Position numbers and translations under genes: made by a program
Shown: positions 20,001 to 32,000 of the stretch, one piece after another
Position numbering within the stretch: position 1 is the first letter of the stretch
Layout of the letters: the number at the start of each line of letters is the position of its first letter
From: Escarpia spicata
Taxonomy: Eukaryota > Annelida > Polychaeta > Sabellida > Siboglinidae
Assembly (NCBI GenBank): GCA_963995525.1
Contig: OZ023214.1
Location: 35,085,615-35,149,614 of the forward strand
Reading direction: 5' to 3'
Length of the DNA stretch: 64,000 bases
Notes under the pieces: generated by a model
Told to the model about the DNA's origin: nothing
The model's input: the letters and a program-made list of their open reading frames with translations, nothing else
The model's database searches: none

Positions 20001-23000
20001 CAGTGTGGTACATGAGGAGTATTAAGTTGGCAATGCGAGGGGTTTGGCTAGAGCACATGATTAAAGCACTTGTGGACACAATGATAGGTTTTGCCTGGAA
20101 CTGGGTGTGGTTCAACTTTGTCTTGAAGAGCACCATTCTAGGAAAGCAATCTCTGCAAAACTTTCTTTGAGCACCACATGATCATATTCATCAGTCATCA
20201 CTGGCATTTCCCGACTTTGTGCACGACAACCCAACTCTTCGAAAACCATTATGTAACATTCTTATTTCTCCGTGTAGAACAGTGTGTTGCTGGCCTCGAT
20301 ACTGGGTCTAGACTTCTTGTTTTCTTTCCATCATTCATCCCGTATTGCTATCTCCATCACCCGTCTCCACCTGCCTTCTCTCCCTCTTTTGCTCTTATTT
20401 TCTACTCCTCTACCAGTCACACCAAATCTCTCTGAACACAAAGTCCTTCCATCTCAGCCGTGGTCCTCCTGTTCTTCAGCTCTATACCCTGAAGGAATCC
20501 ATTTTGTCATAACCAGTTTCATTTTCATTTTTTTCAGCAATGTCTTGCAACAGAAGTGAAGCAGAATTTCAAAAATAGTTGCAGAGAATTTGAACAACTG
20601 AAGAAACTTTGTTCAGATACCTCTGCACCTATATGCCAGGTAAACTGTCTTGGAAAAACCCTGTTTTGGCATTGACAATGTGGGCCATTGTTTCAGACTA
20701 TTCTGGAGAAACTGCATTGATTATGTTAATAATATTACAAATCAGACTATCTAAGTTCATAGTATTTTTTATTATTCATAATTTATGTTCTGTCATCAGG
20801 GACTCAAAGAGCGCAGGTAATCAGTTTAAGGGTAATTTCTTGTGTATTATCAACCTATCTATCATATGTTATAGTCGATATTATGTAGGTTTCTTTCAAA
20901 TTATTCTGAAATGAATCTGAAAAAATCAAATTCAGAGAGTGCCTTTAACTACATGAAGTGTTAGATTAGGGGTGGACGCAGACAGGGTAGTCTAGGAGGG
21001 CACAAAAACCTCCACTAGCGGCCAAACCAAATGGTGTAGAATTTTTTTGCTGCAGTGCCACCATAACTTCACTTCTCCCTTCTCTGCAGTCTCGGCTCGA
21101 ATGGTGACATCGGAAGATGGGGGTAGGGGTGCTGTTGACATTTTTGTTTTGCTGTGCGGCCGCAATTTCATCTTCTCGATGTCACACGCTGTCTCCTATC
21201 TCAGGGATGGGGGGGGTTCACTGGCTTATTGTAACCTGAACAGGGGCACATTTCCAAGGGTCTGAGGGGGCATGGTCATGAGGGCCCAATAAAAAAGGTC
21301 TATGAGTATGCCAAATTCCAAATGTCTAGGGGGGCAGGCCCCCCTGGATCTGCCTATGTAGATATAGTGCCAAATTGGTTGTTTCTGCCTGTGACAGACA
21401 GCAGTGATTCCTGAGAACTGTGTGTGGGTGCGACGTACTGATCTACTGGTACTGCAGCGAGAAACACGCACTCTACAGCAGAACCTCCGTAAGGCAGTCA
21501 ACTCAGACCTGGAACAAGCATACGCATTGATCGACAAAGTGGAACATGGTTAGACTGTTGCACATGGCACTGTTATTATTTGTTATTGGTTTTGTGTTCA
21601 ATTCATAACATTTTTATTAATTGACAATTTAGCAATGAAGTGACTTCAAGATTTAACAAGATTGCCACCCAGATGGCAGGTGGACAAGGAAGCCCTTTGG
21701 CATATATTGAGAGTCCAACCCTTTTATCTACGTGTATCCCGAGGTATGTGTTGATTTTAATTTTAAACATATTCACGCTACCAGCACCCACACAATCAGC
21801 AGATAATCTGTTCCATTCATTTACAATCCTTTGTGAAAATGAGAACTTCCTTATATATAATCTACACTGCTCCTTTAATTACTAATGTAACTTCCTGTCC
21901 TCTAGTCTTTCTTAACTGAGAAAACAATATTTCTGTCAAAATGTTCATAACCATTCAATATTTTAAACACTTCTATTTGATCTCCTCTCAATCTCCTGGT
22001 CTCTACTGTTGTTAAACCACATTCTTTTAGGTGTATTTCATAGCTAAGATCCCTCGGTTTTTGTATCATTTTAGTTGCTCTCCTCTACTCTTTCTAGCAT
22101 ATGTATGTCCTTCTTGCGATATGGCCTCCACGCTTGTATACAATATTCAAAATGAGGCCTAACTATTGTTTTGTACAGTGGTATTATTCTTTTTCCGTGT
22201 ACACTATATTTTGTCTAATTAATCCAAGGGTTTGATTTCCCTTTGAAGCTGCAATTCTGCACTGCTCTGAAACCTTCATATCAGCACTAATGGTTAACCC
22301 TAAGTCCTTTTCTTTTACAGTAGTACTTAGTACAGTACGCCCCATTGTATATTGTACATTCCCATTTCCTGTGTGGAGGCATTTACATTTTCCAAAATTG
22401 AACAGCATTTGCCATTTTTCAGACCATTTGATGAACCTGTCAAGATCATCTTGTAAATGCTGTCTATCTCAATCACTTTTAATCCTTCTACTAAACACTT
22501 TTATATCATCCGCAAATTTTAACACCTTGCTTTTATATCATCGTCCAAATTGTTGATATATATTAAGAATAATATAGATCCCAGTCCTGATCCCTGTGGT
22601 ACCCCACTCAAAACCGATTTCCAGTTTGAAGCCTCCCCATCAACTACCGGTACTACCCGTTGTCTTCTGTCAATCAGCCATTTTTCTATCCAGTTAATTA
22701 TACCATTTCCTATGCTATGCGCCTTTAGTTTAATCAGTAATCTTTGATGTGGCACTTTGTCGAAAGCTTTCTGAAAATCTAAGTAGATGATATCTACTGG
22801 TGATCCCTCGTCTACCCACTTGGTGATATCTTCCAAAAACAACATATTTGTTAAGCATGACCTCGCCTTTTGAAACCCATTTTTAGATGGGTTTATCAAG
22901 TTATGGTTAACAAGAAAATCCACCATGTGATCTTTAATTAGTCTTTCTAATAATTTACAAATCACTGATGTTAAACTCACTGGTCTATAGTTCTCTGACT

Positions 23001-26000
23001 TGTTTCTCAAACCACTCCCTCTTCTAATGACAAATTGAAAACTGTTGCAAGCAGTATGCTAATTTGTTCTACAATTTCCAATAGTAGTTCCAATTCCGTC
23101 CACACCAGGTGATTTATTGTCCTTCATAGCCCTTATTTTCTTAGCTACCATTTCCGGGTTACAATTAACTGTCCTAAATAGTCTGAATCTGCCCCCTTGA
23201 ACTTAGCATGTGGTACTGGCAGTGAACTAATATCTTCCCTGGTAAACACCGAACTAAAATACTCATTCAGGTCTTCTACCTTAAGAATCCCTCTGATATT
23301 ATATTTCCAGCACTATCTTCTAGAGGACCGACATTATCCTGAACTTTCTGTTTGCTTTGAACATACGCATACAAATTCTTGCTGTCATGTTTTATATTAT
23401 TAGCTAATTGTTTTTCATAGCTTCTCTTTGAATTTCTATTTTCAGCTGTAGCTTGGTTAAGTGCTTCTTTATAACTGTTGTAGTCTTCGTCATTTCCAGT
23501 ACATCTATATGACTTCCACATAATTTGTTTATACTTAATTTTTCTAATGGCTTCTTTCGATAAGTGTTTCTTTTTGGACCGTTTCCCTTGTTTTTTGAAG
23601 GGTACAAATTTATAAACTATGCACTTAATTTCACTCTTTAATATGTTCCAGCATTATGTTGCTGTCTTATTTTTCAGTGTGTTATTCCAGTCTATCTTTG
23701 CTAAATATTTCCTCATGTCGTTATACCTTCCTTTGTGGAAATTTCTCCTATACTGCTTTTTACTATTCCTTTCTGATTTTACTTTGATGGTAAAATGTAT
23801 CTGGTTGTGATCGCTTCTCCCCAGTGGCTCACATATCTTGACATTGTCAACTAATTCATTCTGTGAGGACAAAACTATATCTAACACATTCTCACCCCTG
23901 GTTGGTTCTAGCACATGTTGAGAAAGGAATGTATCTTGAACTAAAACTAAAAACTTGTGGTCCTCTCTCCCCATACTCTGTAGAGATTTCCATTGTATAT
24001 GCCCATGGTTAAAATCCCCCATAATAATACAGTCCCGTTTGCTTACTTCCCTTATAGCGTTTTGTATTTTTTCATTCTCTTCTATGCTTATGTTTGGACT
24101 TCGATAAACGTAACTATGTTACACCAAACAGCTTCTTCGCAATCTGCTTCTCTTTCTAATTTTATTTCATAAGCCTGAACTTAGCATGTGGTACTGGCAG
24201 TGAACTAATATCTTCCCTGGTAAACACTGAACTAAAATACTCATTCAGGTCTTCTGCCATTAAGAATCCCTCTGATATTATATTTCCAGCACTATCTTCT
24301 AGAGGACCGACATTATCCTGAACTTTCTGTTTGCTTTGAACATACGCATAAAAAATCCTGCTGTCATGTTTTATATTACTAGCTAATTGTTGTTCATAGC
24401 TTCTCTTTGAATGTCTAATTTCAGCTGTAGCTTGGTTATAAGTGCTTCTTTATAAATGTTGTAGTCTTCATCATTTCCATTACATCAATATGACTTCCAC
24501 ATCATTTGTTTGTACTTAATTTTTCTAATGGCTTCTTTCGATAAATGTTACTTTTTGGACCATTTCCCTTGTTTTTTCAAGGGAACAAATTTATCGACAA
24601 TGCACTCAAATTTCACTCTTTAATTAAGATATTCCAGCATTTTGTTGCTGTCTTATTCTTCAGTGTGTTATCCCAGTCTATCTTTGCTAAATATTTCCGA
24701 TGACCTTATACCTTCCTTTGTGAAATTTATCCTGTACTGCTTTTTACTATTCCTTTCTGATTTTACTTTCATGGTAAAATGTATCTGGTTGTGATCACTA
24801 CTCCCCAGTGGCTCACATATCTTGACATTGTCAACTAATTCATTCTGTGAGGACAAAACTATGTCTAACACATTCTCACCCCTGGTTGGTTCTAGCACAT
24901 GTTGAGAAAGGAAACTATCTTGTACTAAAACTAAAAAACTTGTGGTCCTCACTCCCCATACTATGTAGAGATTTCCATTGTATATATATATGCCCATGGT
25001 TAAAATTATTAACTTCCTGCGTAAAGATTCCCGCAATTATTTCCCGTGCGCTGAAACAATGGCATGGCTGTGCAAACGGGTGATGGCATTTGAAATGACG
25101 TTATCATCATAATCTAGCGTTCTTGATGAACTCGGCCAACATGGATGAACTCGGCTGCAATACGGATTAACTTGGCTAATACAGAGTCTGACTTTAAATC
25201 GTGCAGCAATACGAGTGGAAAAACGACGACGTTATTAATCGTCCGTTTTTGTCATATTTGAGTAATAACTTACACAGTCAGTTAATAAGTTAACATATTA
25301 CCTTTTTCATAGTTGTCTTAAATATTTTCCATTAAATAATTTGCTGCTTAAATAATTCAAATGCTAGTGCAACTTGGGTTTAGGGGGGCATATGCCCCCA
25401 TTTTGGCTTGAGTAAGCATCATTGATGGGTTTAGTTGCATGTAATTGGTGGATCCAGAGGGTGTGTGGAGGGTGTGTGGAGGGTGTGTGGAGGGTGTGTG
25501 GAGGGTGTGTATCCTTAAAGGGAATAAAAACAAGGCATTAGCTAAAATCCGTTTTCCATGTGTACACAAAGATTAACATTGTATGTAACATTTGACAACA
25601 TTTAAAAAATACAGAAAAATACGTTTGTAGACAAAATTCTATTTTAAACCCGTCTGTGTAGAGATTCCCGCAGAAAGTTGAAATTTAATGAGCTAGGCGA
25701 TCACGTGGTATCGTGACGTCAAAGATGACTCTCGGCTTTGTTGACATCTATGCATCGCCATTGTTGTTCTCTCCATTCTCTTGTAACATCATGGCTAGTG
25801 GGAGTTTCCCAGAGTTTCAAGTGAAATCATACGATTTTGAGCCACTAGCGGGAACGGTTACAGCGGATGATTCGCCTGATTCCGCTCTTTCCGAGCATTT
25901 CAGCGACGGTAGCGAAGAAGATGATGCGGAGTCGGACAGTCACAGTGACAATGTGAATGTTCGCTCAGGCAACACCGACTGGTAAGCTGCAACTTCATTA

Positions 26001-29000
26001 TAATGACACATATGGTGTGAAAACTTCGACAACAACACTGATATCGTTTTAGTACGACGTTATATTATAAAATGCGGTGTCAAAGCTGTACAGAGAGTTA
26101 GCTAGAGGTTGTAGCTAAGTAGGTCATCGGACGAAGTAATTGTAAACAGACTTGTCAAAGACAAACTTCACAAGGTTATGAACCGTCGAACGTCGTAAGC
26201 ATGGTTGTCTGGTTTATGCGGATCGAGTTTAGGACGTTATAGCTACTTACGATATCACCCCTCTGGACAAAACCCACACTTTTTTAGTTGGACAGTTGTT
26301 CGCGAGATGACCATAATATCATGACATATATAATGACAGCTCTAGATTATGTCATTTATGTGGAACAATAATTTTATTACTCTGAGTCTGACACATAACA
26401 ATATAGCTACTATATAATCAAAATAAACTAAAATAAACATTAAAACAACATGCAGAACAATTGAATAATTATGGTAATGGGTTATAGCCTGAAGGGTTAT
26501 GTCCTAGACCTAGGGGTTTAGTGTAACCTTAGGGGTCTTATATGTGAGATGCTACCAGTGGGTATATATGTGCCCTACGACTATGTCCATAAAAATCATA
26601 AGGACATAGCATTTTTAATCACATTTTTTGTGTGACATATTTATTACAAATCCATCAAGCAAGTTTCAGAACACAGTTTTACTGGATTGAATCATTACAA
26701 ATTCATCAAGCAAGTTTCATAACACAGTGTTACTGGGATGAATCATTCCAAATGTTGGTAACTGTGTAGATCTGGTAACACAATGTGAATCACCACACGG
26801 TGCACAGACAATGGTTATAAGCCAAAAAACACCCATGGGAATATTTCCCCTGCAGGCAGATGAGAATATGGCTTCAGCAAATACCCATTGATAAACAAGT
26901 TATCTAGTCCATTTTGTTGATCACTTTACCTATGACATGCTAATAAATAGCATAGCTTCACATCTACAGACCAATTATTATCTTTACAGGGCAACTTCCC
27001 ATTGAGCCGAGAAACTGCTGCACTACGACATTGGTTTGGCCAGTGCAGTTTCGGCAACGTGCGAAAAGATGACGAAGTGAAGACTCTGCCACCAAGAAGT
27101 ACCTCTCCCTGGAAGGGCAGCAATCTTTCCTCAAGGGAGTCTTGTTTGTAACACCCTCCTCTGTGTCAGTGTACTGGTCGACATGGTCATCGCTGTCACT
27201 GTTGCTGCTGTCACGACTAGTCGACTCATTGTCAGAGCAAACATACTCTGGATCTGCAGCAGATGTCACTTCCTCCCCGTTTTAGTCACTCGAGTCACTA
27301 ATCGGACCAGTCAACAAACTGCACTGCACACTCGTTGACCTCACTGCTGATGTCACCTGCACAGCAACCTGCTCTGATGCACAGACTGCTTGCACTCTTC
27401 TCGTGCGAGTTGATGGCCTGATGTCAACCTGAAAGCATTTGCTGCTCCTTTTTGGAGTGGATGCTGTGACTGACTCAGGTGTGGAATCCTCTGTATCACA
27501 GGAATCCGTACGAGAGCTGTCATATTCAGTTGCTGTATCTTCAGATGACCCATTCTTGGTCGACGGTGGACTATCTCGAGCTGCTGTCAGAATGTCAGCA
27601 AATAACTGAAATAACAAATGACCCTTATAGAATTTGCAAACAAATTAATTGTTGTAGGTTTCTGACAAAAACAAACAAAATCCTGTCTTTTACCATCTTG
27701 TCAGAAAGGAGTACATCCATTTGTCTAGTCATTTGCCCAGCTTCCAAGTGTGAACAGACTGCCTAGCTGTGAAAAATACAAATTAATAAATTTATTTCAA
27801 GTTGCAAGGTATGTATTGTTTATTCTATGATAAAAACATCATAAATAATTTATATTACGCTTACAGAATCTACACAGAGACATAGTTACTTTTGTTATGT
27901 TACACTTTTATGCAAACAATTACCTGGAAAATGTGACAATATATTACTTGTGAACATTTTATTTTTGGTTATAACTAATCATCTATTAAATATACAATAG
28001 ATAGGTTTGCAACTTGCATTGCATTTATTGTTATTGTTTCACAACAAATGACCATTTTCACACTTGGTAGCTGGGCAACAACCCACATCCAAATGTGAAC
28101 ATATTTATTATTTGATAAATTTACTTGATTTTTTTAATAACATTAAGTTAAAAATCAAATAAATTCATTAATGACATTTTGTAACATCATTAGTAGAATC
28201 CTTATCCATTGATATAGTTACTATCATAACAATATGTGACTGCAGACATGAACAATCCTGCAATACTCAATTTTATAGTCAATAGGAAGCCTGCTCCAGG
28301 AGTGGTGTAATAATAATAATACCTATTAGTAACAATAAGTTGAACAAAGCACAATATAATAACAGAAACAATGTAATAGTAACTGGCATATAATATATAT
28401 ACATGTTTATTAATATATGTCCCATCAAAATAGAAATTTAATTATGCTTTCTGTATCCTATTGAACTAGTTTATCCAGGTTTTATGATTGCCAACATCCA
28501 TCCCATGAATAATGTGGGAGCCGAATAATGGTCCTTGGTACATTTCTGAGCTTCTGTTTAAAAAAACATCATGACTTGTGCCAGTAATTAGCAATGCACC
28601 AAGCAGTAAGGTGTAATTACACTGATTGCAATCTATTAAATTGCAGTGACATTTCTTTTGTCTTCCATTCATTCATGTTATACAGACATAAAATGAAAAA
28701 TATGTTCTATCCGTAAACGTTGTTAGTAGATAATACAAGATACAATAGTTATATTTTTGTTCTAAATATTTATCTCGGTACATACTGTAGTTCCAATTCA
28801 AAATGTAATGATAATACCTTCAAATGTAATAGTATATATTGCATGATGTACATTGTCTTCGATATTCAACTGTAATAAAATGGAAACTAGGCAATAGCAA
28901 TATATGACACTGTAATGTAATTCACCTGTGCACTGGAGTTATGAAAATACAAATCAATAAATTACTATTGAAATATTAAAAATTCTATAGTAACAAATGT

Positions 29001-32000
29001 AACAGTACTTGTGTGTTACAATAGTGTGTGTTATGAAAGCTGCTCTCTACTGTAAGAATTCTATAGTAACAAATGTAACAGTACTTGTGTGTTACAATAG
29101 TGTGTGTTATGTAACAGTACTTGTGTGTTACAATAGTGTGTGTTATGAAAGCTGCATCTACTGTAAGAATTCTATAGTAACAAATGTAACAGTACTTGTG
29201 TGTTACAATAGTGTGTGTTATGAAAGCTGCATCTACTGTAAGAATTATATTTATTGAAAACATTACTTTTGAAAACTTAAACATAATAGATTATTAACTC
29301 GATGAATACATACTGTAATCTACAGGGTGTTCAATGTGGTAACCATTCAATATTAATAATAATTAATCACATCTACCTGCAAGGTTTACCAATTGCAATG
29401 GTGATCAGGGTGATATTAGGCATGGGTTAATTGCATGGGTTAATTATAGTAATAATAAGTATCCGACATGTCACATCCATGTTACCCAGTTCCTGCCATT
29501 TCCACCTAGCATGCTTTAATTACCAGTAGATCAGGTTCAGATAAATATTTTAACTGGAGGGAGAATGCAGTGGGCCAGCTGGAGGTGGCTGGTGTATTTG
29601 TTATTCATAGCAGGAAAGACCTACAAAGTGCAATGTCAACTGGTAATTAATTAGATTTGATCTTTGATCAGTTGACTCGGGCAAACACTACACTTAGTTC
29701 CTCAGTCAAGTGGAGGAGTCACAACAAAGGAGTCCAATTAGCTGGATTAGCAGACAGGTGCCAAACACTGTAATAAACTGTTTCTACACAGAATACTGAT
29801 GGGGGATAATTCTTCAGCAAGTCATTGATGACATAAGACTTTAGTGAGTCATGTGTCAGAGGAGGAGATTGCCAGCAACTGGTTCCAACTATGAGAGTGA
29901 GACAGACCACTTCCTAATTTTTATATTTTTGTTTTAAATATATAACTTATGCATGGTACTTTATGTGTACATATATTTGATGTTGATCAAAATGCATGGC
30001 ACTTTCATAAAGTCCAAGTATTGTCATTTAAAAAACAACAAATGTTATGTATGAAAAATAATAATTAATTTATGCAAATTCAACGTTAAATACATTTGAA
30101 AATATAATTATTCTTCCATCTGCAAATTCACATTGCAATGTTCTATATCCAAGTATTGCTTCTTACGGTTTAAAAAACATTATAACAGACTAACCTGACT
30201 CGGCAACGAGTATAATTAAAATAATTATTTCTTATTTGCGTGTAAAACTAAATAGATTAATTAAATGCCTTACATTCCTGTAACCATGATAATGATAAAA
30301 ACAGTCACCTGAATCGATTTGATTACACTATCAAATTTTCCACAAAACTGAGTATATGTAGATTTATTATAGTAGTATCGTGCATAACTACAATATTTAG
30401 AATATCAGATACTTAGGAAGAGTTCCGTGATATGATTGGAACCAATGGGATACAATGACAATAAGTTGAATAACTTATTTTGACACTTGACACACACGAG
30501 ACCGTCCAGTCCAGGCATTATACTAGACCTACAGAATAATAATAGTAGATATAACATGTAAGAATTACCTTGATTCGTTGCCGCTTTCGGTAAGCAGACC
30601 TCGTAAATTCACCACTCGTCGAAGGAACCTGGTACCCCAAAGAAGCCATGGGTGTAGTTGCTGAGCCGGCTGTAGTCACAGCGGCAGCGGAGCCTGCGGC
30701 ACTGGAACAACGCTTGCGAGACCCGCTTGCCTTCGACTCGGGCAAAGCGGCCGTCGATCCTGCCCGTGCCGACGCCTGTCTTCTGCGGATTGACGGCATC
30801 AATGCAGCTTCTACTGCCGGGAATATTGTTGGGACTGCATCGCTTTTCAACGATATTCGAGCACCAAGATATCCAAGGGTTGCCAACATCTCCGGATCGC
30901 GATCGAAACAGCTTTTCTCAAAATGAGCGGAGCAAAGCCGGCTGTGTTTCGTCGGCTTGAAATTAGCTCGCTTGATTTTGGCGATCCATTTCTTCAATAA
31001 AACTGGATCCGTAGGGAACCGAAAAAAATTGTGTGTTGCTCTATGTTTAGAAGAGTTTGCATTACAACCGAATGCCGCACAATGAACCATGATGATATTC
31101 GCATTACACAGCCACCTCTGCTGTCATATTGCTGAGAATGAATGTAAACAAGCGGTCGCTGTATCGGCAGAGTCAACTCTGACGTCACATCTCGGCATCC
31201 CGAAAAGCGCGCCAAAAATATGCATATTCGAAAATGTCCGGATGTACAGCATAAAATGTGGAATTTCTAATTCTTCGATTTTGGGGGATTTTTTTGGCTT
31301 GGTGGACATGGAAATATATAGCAGGATCTAATTTAATATGAATTCAAGCAATAGATGTTTTTATTCCCTTTAAGAGGGATGCAGTTGGAGATTTTTTGTG
31401 AGCCACAAGGGGGTGCTGTTGGGAGGTTTTTGGTGAGGCTCAAGGGGGTGATGGGGCTTCATGGGTAGTGTTGCGTACCATATGCCAGTGAACCAATATA
31501 CTCAAAATGTATCATGGGCATGGCTAGGAGCTGTTTGGAATTATGCTATATCAGATAATTCCAATTTGCATGTAGATATTAAAGCAACATGCAAATTGGA
31601 ATTATCTGTTCTTTGTTTTGTTTTAACGTCTATTCAAATAACAAAAATTGTGAAGTTAATTATATTTCACACCATCACTTTTTTCATGGACAATCAAGGA
31701 ATTTCATGTATAACAAACTGTACAATATACCACTATAGAGATCTCCAAACGGTACACAACTCTAGTGATGGGTAACTGTGCCGCCATTGGTGAAATCTTA
31801 GATCAAGCACTGTAATTTGCTTGTTTTCTTGTTTTTTTCTGGCACTAGAAACTGAACATAAACTATGCGAACAAGATACGTAATACAGTATATGTGAAGC
31901 CTAATAATCTGTATGCTAACTCTGGATGTTCCTGCTCAGGCTACCCAATACTGTCTTTATCTACTTTCATTCGTAATCCACCAGATGGCAGCACGTATTT

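Larger units (their letters stand above)
25515..31373. mobile_element. Kolobok-like two-gene DNA transposon (TTAA target duplication), decayed
   Basis: TTAA occurs immediately outside both ends (25515-25518, 31370-31373). The element, 25519-31369 (5851 bp), starts AGGGAATAAAAACA, and its right end is the exact inverted copy. Weaker inverted similarity continues inward (TTTCCATGT at 25553 and inverted at 31306-31314; a GTGACGTCA...TGACTCT cassette at 25713 and inverted at 31169-31188). Two genes point inward: a THAP-domain gene on minus and a P2X7-tail-like exon on plus. TTAA duplications are known for piggyBac and Kolobok; an AGGG terminus and a THAP zinc finger favour Kolobok. I find no complete DDE catalytic region, so the copy is probably internally deleted and inactive. 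It lies in HSF2BP intron 3. The superfamily is inferred. Confidence 0.75.

Noticed and set aside
28466..28672. Exon-like minus ORF (LLLGALLITGTSHDVF)
   Set aside because: It lies between THAP exons 1 and 2 in transcript order, the wrong place for the catalytic region it vaguely resembles, and it lacks a convincing donor.
30648..30960. Plus-strand ORFs of 77-92 codons
   Set aside because: Shadows of the THAP exon on the other strand.
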